A DNA stretch of 64,000 nt from Cellulomonas sp. URHE0023 (GTDB taxonomy: Bacteria > Actinomycetota > Actinomycetes > Actinomycetales > Cellulomonadaceae): contig NZ_JIAN01000006.1 in the NCBI RefSeq assembly GCF_000688475.1, positions 1 to 64,000 on the forward strand. The letters run 5' to 3'. A model generated the notes under the pieces. That model was not told the DNA's origin. It saw only the letters and a program-made list of their open reading frames with translations, and searched no databases. Made by a program: the position numbers and the translations under genes. Positions within the stretch are counted from its first letter, which is position 1; the number at the start of each line of letters is the position of its first letter. Of this stretch, positions 23,944 to 33,219 are shown in pieces.

Positions 23944-24507
23944 GTGCCGTCTCCTGACCCAGAGCCCGCCGACGACCTCGCCGGCGTTCCTGACGGCTTC
24001 GAGCGGCTGTGGACGCCGCACCGGATGGCGTACATCGGCGGCCAGGACAAGCCGACCGACAGCGATGCCGGCCCGGGATGCCCGTTCTGCCGGGCGCCCA
24101 CGCGCAGCGACGAGGACGGGCTGATCGTCGCCCGTGGCGAGGTCGCGTTCGTGGTGCTCAACCTGTACCCGTACAACTCGGGGCACCTGATGGTCTGCCC
24201 GTACCGGCACGTCGCCGACTACACAGAGCTGACCGAGGCGGAGGTGTCCGAGGTGGCTGCACTGACCCGGACGGCGATGTCGACGCTGCGTGCCGTCTCG
24301 GCGCCGCACGGGTTCAACCTGGGGATGAACCAGGGTGACGTCGCGGGTGCCGGGATCGCCGCCCACCTGCACCAGCACGTCGTGCCACGGTGGGGTGGCG
24401 ACTCCAACTTCCTGCCGATCGTGGGCCGCAGCCGTGCCCTGCCAGAGCTCCTGGGCGACACGCGGGCACGGCTGGCAGCAGCCTGGCAAGGCGGATCGAA
24501 GGGATGA
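23944..24507 (+). CDS. HIT-family nucleotide hydrolase/phosphorylase
   Basis: 187 residues; GTG three bases past the thrS stop. The histidine triad HLHQHVVP is at about 140-147, with NLYPYNSGHLMVCPYRH upstream and a Cys pair (CPFC at 40-43) with later His residues as a possible zinc site. Resembles actinobacterial Ap4A phosphorylase-like HIT proteins, which clear dinucleoside polyphosphates; the link to thrS fits, since synthetases make Ap4A. Conserved upstream of the PIM genes in actinobacteria. Confidence 0.88.
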   Translation: MPSPDPEPADDLAGVPDGFERLWTPHRMAYIGGQDKPTDSDAGPGCPFCRAPTRSDEDGLIVARGEVAFVVLNLYPYNSGHLMVCPYRHVADYTELTEAEVSEVAALTRTAMSTLRAVSAPHGFNLGMNQGDVAGAGIAAHLHQHVVPRWGGDSNFLPIVGRSRALPELLGDTRARLAAAWQGGSKG

Positions 24508-24514
24508 TCGGCAC

Positions 24515-25129
24515 GTGCTGAACGGACTGCGGGGCGCCATGACGCGCCTCTTCACGCCCCTGGCCACGCTCCTGCTACGTCTGGGCGTCTCGCCGGACGC
24601 GGTGACCATCGGCGGCACGCTCGTCGTCGTCACGACCGCCTTGTGGGCGTTCCCGACCGGCAACCTGCTCCTGGGCACCTTGATCATCACGGTGTTCGTG
24701 CTCACCGACTCGCTCGACGGCGTCATGGCGCGGCAGGCCGGACGCTCGGGACCGTGGGGCGCGTTCCTCGACTCGACGATGGACAGGTTCGGTGACGGTG
24801 CGATCTTCGCGGGGCTCGTCCTGTGGTTCACCGCGGGGGGCGACGACCGACTGACCGCCGTCCTCGCGCTCGTCTGCCTGGTCCTCGGCTCCATCGTCCC
24901 GTACGCGCGAGCGCGGGCGGAGGGCCTGGGCATGACGGCGTCGGGCGGGATCGCCGAGCGGGCCGACCGGCTGCTCCTGGTCCTGGTGGCCACGGCGGTC
25001 GTCGGAATGGGTGCGCCGACCGTCGTGCTCACGATCATCCTGGTCCTGCTGGCGGTGGCGTCGGCCATCACCATCGTGCAGCGGGTGAGCAAGGTCTACC
25101 GCCAGGCCGCCGCGGGAACCACACCGTGA
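24515..25129 (+). CDS. pgsA1: Phosphatidylinositol phosphate synthase (CDP-alcohol transferase)
   Basis: 204 residues from the GTG at 24515, chosen because the first membrane helix and family N-terminus follow at once. The full CDP-alcohol phosphotransferase motif is present: D65, D68, G69, A72, R73, G82, D86, D90. Six membrane helices. The context (HIT before; acyltransferase and mannosyltransferase after) identifies the actinobacterial enzyme that joins CDP-diacylglycerol and inositol 1-phosphate to PIP, the root of phosphatidylinositol mannosides. Ends in a GTGA overlap with the next gene. Confidence 0.92.
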   Translation: MLNGLRGAMTRLFTPLATLLLRLGVSPDAVTIGGTLVVVTTALWAFPTGNLLLGTLIITVFVLTDSLDGVMARQAGRSGPWGAFLDSTMDRFGDGAIFAGLVLWFTAGGDDRLTAVLALVCLVLGSIVPYARARAEGLGMTASGGIAERADRLLLVLVATAVVGMGAPTVVLTIILVLLAVASAITIVQRVSKVYRQAAAGTTP

Positions 25130-26088
25130 AGGCGGACGTCGCTCGGCTCTACGCCTTCGGCTGGAAGGTCGCGGGAAAGGTCCCCGGAGCACTGCTGCGC
25201 GGCACGTTCACCCTCGTCGCGGACGTCACCTGGCTGCGGCGCACGGGCGGCGTCGTGCAGCTCGAGAAGAACCTCTCGCGCGCACGGCCCGACCTCGATG
25301 CGCGCACGCTGCGTCGGCTCACCCGCGCGGGTATGCGCTCGTACATGCGGTACTTCGGCGAGGCGTTCACGCTCGGCTCGTTGAGCAGCGCACAGGTCGA
25401 CGCGCGCGTCCGCGCGGTAGGCGTCGAGAACCTGCGTCCGTACACGGACAACGGGAAGTCGGTCGTCCTCGCGCTGGGTCACCTGGGCAACTGGGACCTG
25501 GCGGGTGCCTGGGCCACGCGGGCGATCGCCCCGGTGACCACCGTCGCGGAGCGACTCGAGCCGGAGGAGCTCTTTCAGGAGTTCCTCGCGTTCCGCGAGA
25601 GCATCGGTCTGACCATCTTCCCGCTCACCGGCTCGGGTGACGTCTTCCGAGGCCTGGTGCGTGCCGGCCGAGGGGGACCCGGCCTGATCCCGCTCCTGGC
25701 CGACCGGGACCTGACGGCATCGGGTGTCGAGGCCGACCTCTTCGGGCTGCGTGCTCGATTCGCTGCCGGGCCCGCCGCCCTGGCGATCTCGACGGGTGCG
25801 CCGCTCGTGACCACGGTCATCTCCTACGAGCGGCTCACCGGCGCTCGTCGCAAGGCGGCCGGGTCGCCGTGGGGGATCGTCATCGACTTCCACAAGCCCA
25901 TCCCGGTGCCCGTGGGCGTCGCACGTGCCGACCAGGTGCGGGTGCTGACGCAGGCATGGGTCGACGAGCTCGGCGCGGGCATCCGGCAGAACCCCCAGGA
26001 CTGGCACATGCTGCAGAAGGTGTTCGTCGAGGACCTCGACCCCTCGCGGTACGCAGCCATGCTGGACCGCGCGGAACGACCGGCATGA
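25126..26088 (+). CDS. patA: Phosphatidylinositol mannoside acyltransferase
   Basis: 320 residues; GTG overlaps pgsA1 stop (GTGA). LPLAT/HtrB-like fold with the catalytic H-x4-D, H119 and D124, in LGHLGNWD, and LLADRDLTASGVEADLFGL as acceptor-site region near 187-205. Peripheral membrane enzyme that moves palmitoyl from acyl-CoA to the mannose of PIM1/PIM2. Middle gene of the translationally coupled PIM operon. Confidence 0.9.
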   Translation: MKADVARLYAFGWKVAGKVPGALLRGTFTLVADVTWLRRTGGVVQLEKNLSRARPDLDARTLRRLTRAGMRSYMRYFGEAFTLGSLSSAQVDARVRAVGVENLRPYTDNGKSVVLALGHLGNWDLAGAWATRAIAPVTTVAERLEPEELFQEFLAFRESIGLTIFPLTGSGDVFRGLVRAGRGGPGLIPLLADRDLTASGVEADLFGLRARFAAGPAALAISTGAPLVTTVISYERLTGARRKAAGSPWGIVIDFHKPIPVPVGVARADQVRVLTQAWVDELGAGIRQNPQDWHMLQKVFVEDLDPSRYAAMLDRAERPA

Positions 26089-27299
26089 GCGTGCCTGGCG
26101 CCGTGCGTCCGCTGCGGGTCGGCATCGTCTGCCCCTACTCCTACGACGTGCCTGGTGGTGTGCAGTTCCACGTCCGTGACCTCGCCGAGGCTCTCATCGC
26201 CCGCGGGCACACCGTGTCGGTCCTGGTCCCGGCGGACGACGACACCGAGATCCCCGACTACATGACGGCCGCGGGCCGCGCGATCCCCGTGCGCTACAAC
26301 GGCGCCGTGGCCCGCATGACGTTCGGCCCGGTCACCGCGGCCCGCGTCCGCAAGTGGCTCGCAGCGGGCGAGTTCGACGTCCTGCACCTGCACGAGCCCG
26401 TGACCCCGAGCCTCGGGATGCTGGCCCTGTGGATCGCCGACGGACCGATCGTCGCCACCTTCCACACGGCGCTCATCCGCTCGCGCCCGCTGCAGATGGC
26501 CTACCCGCTCGTGCGCCAGTCGCTCGAGAAGATCTCCGCACGCATCGCCGTGTCCGAGGACGCGCGCCGCACGCTCGTCGAGCACATGGGTGGCGACGCC
26601 GTCGTGATCCCGAACGGCGTCTACACCCAGGGGTTCATCGACGCCGAGCCCGACGCTCGGTGGACGGGGACCCGGGAGGCCCCGACGATCGCGTTCCTCG
26701 GCCGTCTCGACGAGGCCCGCAAGGGGCTCCCGGTCCTCCTCGACGCGGTCCCTCGTGTGCTGGCGGCAGTCCCGGGAGCGCGGTTCCTCGTCGCGGGCCG
26801 CGGCGAGACAGGTCCCGACGAGGTCCGCGAGATGCTCGGTGAGAAGGCGGCGGCCTCGGTCGAGTTCCTCGGTGGGATCTCCGACGAGGAGAAGGCGCGG
26901 CTGCTCTCGTCGGTCGACGTCTACTGCGCACCGCAGACCGGAGGCGAGAGCTTCGGCATCGTGCTCGTCGAGGCGATGAGTGCCGGCGCAGCGGTCGTCG
27001 CGAGCGACCTGGGCGCGTTCTCCCGCGTGCTCGACGACGGCGCCGCCGGCGTGCTGTTCACGACGGGTGACAGCGCCGACCTCGCGAGCACCCTGATCCG
27101 CGTCCTGCACGACCCCGCCCTGCGCACCGCGGTGACCACCCACGCGCGGGAGGCGGTTCCGCAGTACGACTGGTCCGTGGTCACGGACCAGGTGCTGACG
27201 GTGTACGAGATGGTCGTGGCCGACGCACGCGAGCCCGTGGGCGAGGACCCCTGGTCGCAACGTGGTGCACGGCTGCGTGGATGGACGGAGGTCCGATGA
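26085..27299 (+). CDS. pimA: Phosphatidylinositol alpha-mannosyltransferase
   Basis: 404 residues; ATGA overlap with patA. GT4 family, GT-B fold. N-terminal acceptor-side loop CPYSYDVPGGVQFHVRDLAE, His in DVLHLHEP and TFHTALIRSR, donor-side K/R in GRLDEARKGLPVLLDA and the E-x7-E motif in GGESFGIVLVEAM. Adds the first mannose from GDP-mannose to phosphatidylinositol on the inner leaflet. Coupled by ATGA to the next gene. Confidence 0.93.
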   Translation: MSVPGAVRPLRVGIVCPYSYDVPGGVQFHVRDLAEALIARGHTVSVLVPADDDTEIPDYMTAAGRAIPVRYNGAVARMTFGPVTAARVRKWLAAGEFDVLHLHEPVTPSLGMLALWIADGPIVATFHTALIRSRPLQMAYPLVRQSLEKISARIAVSEDARRTLVEHMGGDAVVIPNGVYTQGFIDAEPDARWTGTREAPTIAFLGRLDEARKGLPVLLDAVPRVLAAVPGARFLVAGRGETGPDEVREMLGEKAAASVEFLGGISDEEKARLLSSVDVYCAPQTGGESFGIVLVEAMSAGAAVVASDLGAFSRVLDDGAAGVLFTTGDSADLASTLIRVLHDPALRTAVTTHAREAVPQYDWSVVTDQVLTVYEMVVADAREPVGEDPWSQRGARLRGWTEVR

Positions 27300-27985
27300 G
27301 CTGGTCGGAGATCTTCGTCTACATCACGATCGTTCTCGGCCTGGCGCTGTGGTGGGTCTGGGTCGCCGCATCGAGGCTCGACCGGCTGCACCGGAAGGTC
27401 TTCTCGTCCAAGGCTGTCGTCGACGCGCAGCTGGTCCGCCGCGCGACGGTCGCGGCCGAGCTGGCGACGTCCGGGCTGTTCGACCCCGTCAGCTCCGTGC
27501 TCGTCGGGGAGGCTGCCTGGGCTGCGCTGTCGGCGGGCGGCCCGGACGTGACCGACGACGGCTCGCTGCCCGCCGACCTGCGCCGGTTGCTGGAGTCCGA
27601 CCGCGGCGCGCTTCCGTCGACCGAGAACCACCCTGCCCACGGGCGCCCCGCGCCCGTCGACCGCGGCCGGATCGAGAGCGAGCTGTCGTCCACACTCCGT
27701 GAGGCGCTCGACGACCCGGACGAGGTCGCCGTCCTGCGTGCTGACCCGACCGGCAACGAGCTCGCCGACGCGCTCGCGTCGGCGTGGTACCGCGTGCAGC
27801 TCGCACGCCGGTTCCACAACGAGGCAGTGGCGCAGACGGTGCACGCCCGCAGTGGCCCTCTCGTCCGGCTGCTGCGGCTGGCCGGGCACGCGCCGGTCCC
27901 GCACTCGCTCGAGCTCGACGACACCTGGCCCGAGAACCTCGGTCGTCCGGGCTCCCGGTCCCCAGCGAGCGCCGAGGGCCGCTAG
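27296..27985 (+). CDS. LemA-like membrane-anchored helical protein
   Basis: 229 residues; ATGA overlap with pimA and GGAGG at ideal spacing set this start. One N-terminal membrane helix (5-24), then LDRLHRKVFSSKAVVDAQLVRRATVA and, near 165-185, LASAWYRVQLARRFHNEAVAQT, which mirror the two halves of the LemA helical bundle (L-x-x-A-R-x-x-x-N at the end). Residues 85-125 are a Pro/Asp-rich linker. Conserved at this place after pimA in related actinobacteria; function unknown. Confidence 0.75.
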   Translation: MSWSEIFVYITIVLGLALWWVWVAASRLDRLHRKVFSSKAVVDAQLVRRATVAAELATSGLFDPVSSVLVGEAAWAALSAGGPDVTDDGSLPADLRRLLESDRGALPSTENHPAHGRPAPVDRGRIESELSSTLREALDDPDEVAVLRADPTGNELADALASAWYRVQLARRFHNEAVAQTVHARSGPLVRLLRLAGHAPVPHSLELDDTWPENLGRPGSRSPASAEGR

Positions 27986-28014
27986 ACGCGGCGTCAGCGC
28001 TCCCGTGAGACGAC

Positions 28015-28043
28015 CTGGGGCGTTCCGGCGCACGGTCTAGGAT
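28015..28043 (+). promoter_or_regulatory. Promoter of pdxS
   Basis: CTGGGG (28015-28020) and TAGGAT (28038-28043) with a 17-base spacer, about 55 bases before the pdxS start. Confidence 0.45.
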
Positions 28044-28101
28044 TGACGTCTGCGGCCACCACGGCCGTCCTGCCACCTGCACACGATCTGTGAGGCTCGA
28101 C

Positions 28102-29025
28102 GTGACCAGCGAGAACAGCCAGCCCACCACCGCGACGCACGCCGGCGTCATCGGCACCGCCCGCGTGAAGCGCGGGATGGCCGAGATGCTCAAGGGCGGC
28201 GTCATCATGGACGTCGTCACCGCCGACCAGGCGAAGATCGCCGAGGACGCCGGCGCCGTCGCCGTCATGGCGCTCGAGCGGGTCCCGGCGGACATCCGCG
28301 CGCAGGGCGGTGTCGCCCGCATGAGCGACCCCGACCTGATCGACGGCATCATCGAGGCCGTCTCGATCCCGGTCATGGCGAAGGCGCGCATCGGGCACTT
28401 CGTCGAGGCCCAGGTGCTCCAGTCGCTCGGCGTCGACTACATCGACGAGTCCGAGGTGCTGACGCCGGCCGACTACGCGCACCACATCGACAAGTGGGGC
28501 TTCACGGTTCCCTTCGTGTGCGGTGCGACCAACCTGGGCGAGGCGCTGCGCCGCATCACCGAGGGTGCGGCGATGATCCGCTCCAAGGGTGAGGCCGGCA
28601 CGGGTGACGTCTCGAACGCGACGACCCACATGCGCACGCTGCGCGACCAGATCCGGCGCCTGACCTCGCTGCCGGAGGACGAGCTGTTCGTCGCCGCCAA
28701 GGAGCTGCAGGCGCCGTACGACCTGGTCAAGGAGGTCGCACTCGCCGGGAAGCTCCCCGTGGTGCTGTTCACCGCCGGTGGCATCGCGACCCCCGCGGAC
28801 GCGGCGATGATGATGCAGCTCGGTGCCGAGGGCGTGTTCGTCGGGTCGGGCATCTTCAAGTCCGGCAACCCGGCCGAGCGCGCAGCCGCCATCGTCAAGG
28901 CGACCACGTTCTTCGACGACCCCGATGTCATCGCCAAGGTGTCGCGCGGCCTGGGCGAGGCCATGGTCGGCATCAACGTCGAGGACGTGCCGGAGCCGCA
29001 CCGTCTGGCCGAGCGCGGCTGGTGA
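28102..29025 (+). CDS. pdxS: Pyridoxal 5'-phosphate synthase lyase subunit
   Basis: 307 residues from the GTG at 28102, eight bases after GAGG; a GTG at 28090 is possible but lacks a site. Highly conserved PdxS barrel: [20 protein letters not shown], the Schiff-base Lys in [29 protein letters not shown] [13 protein letters not shown], and [10 protein letters not shown]. Combines ribose 5-phosphate, glyceraldehyde 3-phosphate and ammonia into PLP with PdxT. pdxT lies 2 kb downstream, separated by a NUDIX gene and an opposing kynU. Confidence 0.97.
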   Translation: MTSENSQPTTATHAGVIGTARVKRGMAEMLKGGVIMDVVTADQAKIAEDAGAVAVMALERVPADIRAQGGVARMSDPDLIDGIIEAVSIPVMAKARIGHFVEAQVLQSLGVDYIDESEVLTPADYAHHIDKWGFTVPFVCGATNLGEALRRITEGAAMIRSKGEAGTGDVSNATTHMRTLRDQIRRLTSLPEDELFVAAKELQAPYDLVKEVALAGKLPVVLFTAGGIATPADAAMMMQLGAEGVFVGSGIFKSGNPAERAAAIVKATTFFDDPDVIAKVSRGLGEAMVGINVEDVPEPHRLAERGW

Positions 29026-29648
29026 CGCAGGACCCCCTGGTGGAGGCCGCGGACGACCCGTCCGCGGCCTCAGCCGTCTCTCCACGGTCCGGGTCGGCCG
29101 GCGGAGGTCCCGTGCACGGCCTCGGTCCGGAGTGGCGACGCGGTGACGACGGTCTGCTGTTCCGGGAGGCCGCGAGGGTGATCCTTCTGGACGAGGACGA
29201 CCGCGTCCTGCTCATCCGCGGCCATGACGTGGACCAGCCGGAACGCAGCTGGTGGTTCACCGTCGGTGGCGGCATCGACGACGGCGAGGACTCGGCGGCG
29301 GCCGCGGTGCGCGAGGTGCGCGAGGAGACCGGCATCGTGCTCGACATCCGCGACCTCGTCGGCCCCGTGTTCACACGGTCCGCGATCTTCGACTTCTTCG
29401 CGGAGCACTGCCGCCAGGACGAGGTGCTCTACCTTGCCCGGGTCCCGGCATCTGTGTTCGCCGCCGAGAACCGTGCCGGCTGGACCGACCTCGAGCACGA
29501 CGTCATCGACGAGCTGCGCTGGTGGTCGCTGGACGACCTGGAACGGGTCGACATCGAGGTGTTCCCAGACAGCCTGGTCGCGCTCGTACGCGGGCTCCTA
29601 CCCGCCTGGGACGGGGTCACCGTGCACCTGGGGCTCGCGCGCGAGTGA
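29022..29648 (+). CDS. NUDIX hydrolase
   Basis: 208 residues; GTGA overlap with pdxS. The Nudix box [23 protein letters not shown] fits G-x5-E-x7-REUXEEXGU exactly. An N-terminal 35 residues of Ala/Ser/Gly are probably unstructured. Downstream residues WWFTVGGG and WWSLDDLE are typical of the subgroup. Cleaves a nucleoside diphosphate-linked compound; substrate not predictable. Coupling to pdxS is conserved enough to suggest house-cleaning, but that is inference. Confidence 0.88.
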   Translation: MTQDPLVEAADDPSAASAVSPRSGSAGGGPVHGLGPEWRRGDDGLLFREAARVILLDEDDRVLLIRGHDVDQPERSWWFTVGGGIDDGEDSAAAAVREVREETGIVLDIRDLVGPVFTRSAIFDFFAEHCRQDEVLYLARVPASVFAAENRAGWTDLEHDVIDELRWWSLDDLERVDIEVFPDSLVALVRGLLPAWDGVTVHLGLARE

Positions 29649-29657
29649 TCCAGCCGC

Positions 29658-30887
29658 TCACGTGACGGCGTTGCGTGCCGCCCAGGCCGGGTCCAGGTGC
29701 TCGCCGGTGGTCAGCACCTCGCGCAGGGCACGCGCGGCGGTGACCAGGTCGGCGTGCGTCAGGTACGGGGCTGCCACACCCAGACGCACGATGTCCGGTG
29801 TCCGGAAGTCGCCGACCACGCCCCGGGCGGCGAGCGCCTGCACGATCCCGTACGCCGCCTCGTGGCGGACGGCGACCTGTGAACCACGTGCAGCGTCGTC
29901 CAGCGGTGAGGCAAAGTCCGTCCCGGGGACGAGCCGGTCGATGCAATTCCGCAGGAAGCGGGTCAGGCTCAGCGAGCGTTCCCGCACGGCCTCGACCGTC
30001 ACGCCGGCGAACGCGTCGAGGGCCGCCTCCAGCGCGAGAAGGGACAGCAGCGGGGGAGTCCCGATGCGGGCGCGCGCGATCCCCGGCGCCCCCTGGTAGT
30101 CGTCGGCCATCTCGAACGGCTGGGCGTGCCCGTGCCAACCGGGAACGACGTTGACGAACCGGTCCTGGTGCCGGCTCGCGACGTAGCCGAACGCCGGTGC
30201 ACCCGGTCCGCCGTTGAGGTACTTGTAGCCGCAGCCGACCGCCAGGTCCACGCCGTGCCGGTCCAGGTCCACCGGGACCGCACCCGCCGAGTGGCACAGG
30301 TCCCACACGGCCAGGGCGCCCGCCGCACGGGTGGCGGCGGTGAGGCGTGGCAGGTCGAGAAGCTCGCCGGTGCGGTAGTCGACGTGGGACAGGACGACGG
30401 CGGCCACGTCCTCGTCGAGCAGCCCGGGGATCTCGTCGGGCCGAGCGTGCACGACCCGCCAGCCGACCTGCGCGGCGACCCCGTCGACGACGTACCGGTC
30501 CGTGGGGAAGCCGTCGGGCTCGGTGACCACGACGGAGGCACCGGGCCGCAGGGCCGCTACGGCGTGCAGGCTCTGAAAGAGCCGGACGCTTGTCGAGTCC
30601 CCGACGACGACCTGCCCGGGGGCGGCACCGACGAGGCGGCCGATCGCGTCGCCGACCCGTCCCGGTGCGTCCCACCAGCCGTGCCTGTTCCAGGACGCGA
30701 TGAGATCCGAGCCCCACTGCTCACGGACGACACGCTCGATCGCGTCCGGCACGGCCCGCGGCAGGGCGCCGAGGGAGTTGCCGTCCAGGTAGATCACCCC
30801 GGCGGGCAGCAGGAACCGCGTCCGCAGGTCGGTGGCGGCATGGGCGTCGTCGAGCTCGGCGGCGCGCCGGTCGAGGTCGTCGGTCAC
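29658..30887 (-). CDS. kynU: Kynureninase
   Basis: 409 residues from the GTG at 30887; the longer frame to 30992 lacks homology at its start. Fold-type I PLP enzyme with the Schiff-base Lys222 in [13 protein letters not shown], the kynureninase active-site stretches [35 protein letters not shown] and GWHGHAQPF. Hydrolyses kynurenine to anthranilate and alanine. No other tryptophan-breakdown or NAD-quinolinate gene is in the window. It is flanked on both sides by PLP-synthase genes and converges on the NUDIX gene with nine bases between. Confidence 0.92.
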   Translation of the reverse strand: MTDDLDRRAAELDDAHAATDLRTRFLLPAGVIYLDGNSLGALPRAVPDAIERVVREQWGSDLIASWNRHGWWDAPGRVGDAIGRLVGAAPGQVVVGDSTSVRLFQSLHAVAALRPGASVVVTEPDGFPTDRYVVDGVAAQVGWRVVHARPDEIPGLLDEDVAAVVLSHVDYRTGELLDLPRLTAATRAAGALAVWDLCHSAGAVPVDLDRHGVDLAVGCGYKYLNGGPGAPAFGYVASRHQDRFVNVVPGWHGHAQPFEMADDYQGAPGIARARIGTPPLLSLLALEAALDAFAGVTVEAVRERSLSLTRFLRNCIDRLVPGTDFASPLDDAARGSQVAVRHEAAYGIVQALAARGVVGDFRTPDIVRLGVAAPYLTHADLVTAARALREVLTTGEHLDPAWAARNAVT

Positions 30888-31014
30888 ATCGCGGAGCCTA
30901 CGGGCCTGGGGCAGCTGCCTCCGGAGCAGCGGATCGCCCGCCAGGGCCGCGACGGGGTGGGCGTGCCCGGCCCGGCGGTCGTGGACCGCCACGTCGCCGG
31001 AGGTGTTCGAGAAC

Positions 31015-31020
31015 TAGGAT
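31015..31020 (+). promoter_or_regulatory. -10 box of leaderless pdxT transcript
   Basis: TAGGAT ends eight bases before the pdxT GTG, so transcription should start at or next to the start codon. No clear -35. Confidence 0.4.
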
Positions 31021-31028
31021 CGCGCGTC

Positions 31029-31628
31029 GTGACCGTGACCGTCGGAGTCCTCGCCCTGCAGGGAGACGTGCGCGAGCACGTGCACGCCCTGACCGCCGTC
31101 GGTGCCACCGCCGTACCTGTGCGCCGCGAGAGCGAGCTCGACGCGGTGGACGCCCTCGTGCTGCCGGGTGGTGAGTCCACGACCATGGACAAGCTGCTGC
31201 GCGCGTTCGACCTCTTCGAGCCAGTCCGAACGCGGCTGCGCGGGGGCATGCCGGCATACGGGTCGTGCGCCGGCATGATCCTGCTCGCCGACCGCGTGCT
31301 CGGCAGTATCGAAGGGCAGCAGACCCTCGGCGGAGTGGACGTGACGGTCCGTCGCAACGCGTTCGGACGGCAGGTCGAGTCGTTCGAGACCGACCTCGAC
31401 ATCGAGGGTGTCGACGGATCGGTGCACGGGGTGTTCATCCGCGCGCCGTGGGTCGAGGAGGTCGGTCCGGCCGCCACGGTGCTGGGGCGAGTGGAGTCGG
31501 GTCCGGCCGCCGGTAGGATCGTTGCCGTTCGCCAGGGTGCGCTCCTGGTGACCTCGTTCCATCCGGAGGTCACGGGAGACACCCGGGTGCATCAACTGTT
31601 CGTACAGATCGTCCGCGACACCCTGTGA
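31029..31628 (+). CDS. pdxT: Pyridoxal 5'-phosphate synthase glutaminase subunit
   Basis: 199 residues from the GTG at 31029. Class I glutaminase of the PdxT/SNO family: [12 protein letters not shown], oxyanion motif LPGGESTTM (45-53), nucleophile Cys80 in GSCAGM, and His178/Glu180 in FHPEV. Supplies ammonia to PdxS through a channel. It sits apart from pdxS, behind the divergent kynU promoter region, and its own -10 suggests a leaderless mRNA. Followed by yebC after 58 bases. Confidence 0.95.
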   Translation: MTVTVGVLALQGDVREHVHALTAVGATAVPVRRESELDAVDALVLPGGESTTMDKLLRAFDLFEPVRTRLRGGMPAYGSCAGMILLADRVLGSIEGQQTLGGVDVTVRRNAFGRQVESFETDLDIEGVDGSVHGVFIRAPWVEEVGPAATVLGRVESGPAAGRIVAVRQGALLVTSFHPEVTGDTRVHQLFVQIVRDTL

Positions 31629-31686
31629 CGCCCCGGCGCGGTAGCCAGTGCCGGGCATGCACAGAGACGAAGGGGTAGCTGAAGCG

Positions 31687-32442
31687 ATGTCGGGTCACTC
31701 CAAGTGGGCCACCACCAAGCACAAGAAGGCCGTCGTCGACGCCAAGCGGAGCAAGCTCTTCGCCAAGCTGATCAAGAACATCGAGGTCGCCGCGCGCACC
31801 GGCGGGGGTGACCTCGCGGGCAACCCCACGTTGTTCGACGCCGTGCAGAAGGCCAAGAAGTCGTCGGTCCCCATCGACAACATCAACCGCGCCGTCAAGC
31901 GTGGGTCCGGCCAGGAGGCCGGCGGCGCCGACTACGCGACGATCATGTACGAGGGCTACGGCGCCGGTGGCATCGCCGTGCTCGTCGAGTGCCTGACGGA
32001 CAACCGCAACCGTGCAGCGTCCGACGTGCGCGTCGCGTTCACGCGCAACGGCGGTCAGATGGCCGACCCGGGCTCCGTCTCCTACCTGTTCTCGCGCAAG
32101 GGTGTCGTCATCGTCCCCAAGGACGGCACGGACGAGGACGCCGTGATGGAGGCCGTGCTGGACGCGGGCGGCGAGGAGGTGAACGACCTCGGCGAGGCGT
32201 TCGAGGTGCTCTCCGAGGCCACCGACCTGGTTCCCGTGCGGACGGCCTTGCAGGCTGCGGGAATCGAGTACGACTCGGCCGACGTCGTCTTCTGGCCCGC
32301 CACCCAGATCGAGGTGGACGCCGAGGGCGCACGCAAGATCCTGCGGCTCATCGACGCGCTCGAGGACTCCGACGACGTGCAGAACGTCTACGCGAACTTC
32401 GACGCCTCGGACGAGGTCATGGCCGAGCTCGAGGACGACTGA
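31687..32442 (+). CDS. yebC: YebC/PmpR (TACO1) family protein
   Basis: 251 residues; ATG behind AGGGGTAG. The [14 protein letters not shown] start is diagnostic, followed by the three-domain YebC layout and the acidic end. Known as DNA-binding regulators and, more recently, as helpers of ribosomes stalled at proline runs. The position between pdxT and ruvC is classical. Ended by a strong terminator, so ruvC is a separate unit here. Confidence 0.95.
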   Translation: MSGHSKWATTKHKKAVVDAKRSKLFAKLIKNIEVAARTGGGDLAGNPTLFDAVQKAKKSSVPIDNINRAVKRGSGQEAGGADYATIMYEGYGAGGIAVLVECLTDNRNRAASDVRVAFTRNGGQMADPGSVSYLFSRKGVVIVPKDGTDEDAVMEAVLDAGGEEVNDLGEAFEVLSEATDLVPVRTALQAAGIEYDSADVVFWPATQIEVDAEGARKILRLIDALEDSDDVQNVYANFDASDEVMAELEDD

Positions 32443-32464
32443 GGTCGCCCGATCTCCGTTCCTG

Positions 32465-32502
32465 ACAGAGGGACCCGCCGCACGTCGGCCGGGTCCCTCT
32501 GT
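32465..32502 (+). terminator. Strong terminator after yebC
   Basis: ACAGAGGGACCCG (32465-32477) pairs over its full length with CGGGTCCCTCTGT (32490-32502), 12-base loop. Confidence 0.85.
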
Positions 32503-32549
32503 CGTCGCGCCTCCCGGGAACCGGCCGGTCGTGCTGCGACCATGACCCG

Positions 32550-33116
32550 GTGCGCGTCCTCGGAGTCGATCCCGGTCTGACCCGGTGCGGCCTGGGCGTC
32601 GTCGACGGTCTGCCCGGTCGCCGACTTGCGATGGTCGCGGTCGGTGTCGCCACCTCCGACGCGCTCTGGGACGTCGACCAGCGCCTGCTGCACATCGAGA
32701 AGCAGATCGAGGAGTGGCTCGAGGAGCACGCACCGGACGCCGTCGCGGTCGAGCGCGTGTTCGCCCAGCAGAACCTGCGGACGGTCATGGGTACCGCTCA
32801 GGTCGCGGGCATCGCGATGGTGGCGGCGGCGCGTCGGCGGATCCCCGTCGCCCTGCACACCCCCAGCGAGGTCAAGGCGGCGGTGACGGGCAGCGGACGG
32901 GCCGAGAAGGCCCAGGTCCAGACGATGGTGCAGCGCCTGCTTCGCCTCGAGGAGCTGCCGCGTCCGGCGGACGCCGCCGACGCCCTGGCGCTCGCCGTCT
33001 GCCACATCTGGCGGCCCGCGGGAACGCTCGGTGCGCCGCAGCGCGCGCCCGGATCCCTCACACCGGCGCAGCGTGCCTGGGCGTCGGCCGAGCAGGCGGC
33101 TCGGCGCCGCGGTTGA
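32550..33116 (+). CDS. ruvC: Holliday junction resolvase RuvC
   Basis: 188 residues; GTG start. RNase H-like fold with catalytic acids in [16 protein letters not shown] (Asp7), VAVERVF (Glu) and [14 protein letters not shown] (two Asp), plus the [11 protein letters not shown] junction-contact loop. Resolves four-way junctions handed over by RuvAB. The last 30 residues are an Ala/Arg tail. No LexA box lies upstream of it; one is found downstream, before ruvA. Confidence 0.95.
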   Translation: MRVLGVDPGLTRCGLGVVDGLPGRRLAMVAVGVATSDALWDVDQRLLHIEKQIEEWLEEHAPDAVAVERVFAQQNLRTVMGTAQVAGIAMVAAARRRIPVALHTPSEVKAAVTGSGRAEKAQVQTMVQRLLRLEELPRPADAADALALAVCHIWRPAGTLGAPQRAPGSLTPAQRAWASAEQAARRRG

Positions 33117-33149
33117 GGGCGCCACGGGCACGCGCCCGGCGCGTGTCAC

Positions 33150-33165
33150 TCGTACACGTGTTCGT
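33150..33165 (+). promoter_or_regulatory. LexA (SOS) box before ruvA
   Basis: TCGTACACGTGTTCGT matches the actinobacterial TCGAAC-N4-GTTCGA consensus at 10 of 12 fixed positions. It lies in the 103-base ruvC-ruvA gap, 55 bases before ruvA. Confidence 0.5.
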
Positions 33166-33219
33166 CTCGATGTGCCAGCATGGGCGCATGAGCAACGACC
33201 GTCGTGACGGAGCAGCCAG

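Noticed and set aside
21790..25092. 1100-residue open frame on the minus strand
   Set aside because: It is antisense to thrS, HIT and pgsA1, which are certain. Long antisense frames arise from GC-rich third positions. Its Arg/Val/Asp-heavy composition is typical of shadows.
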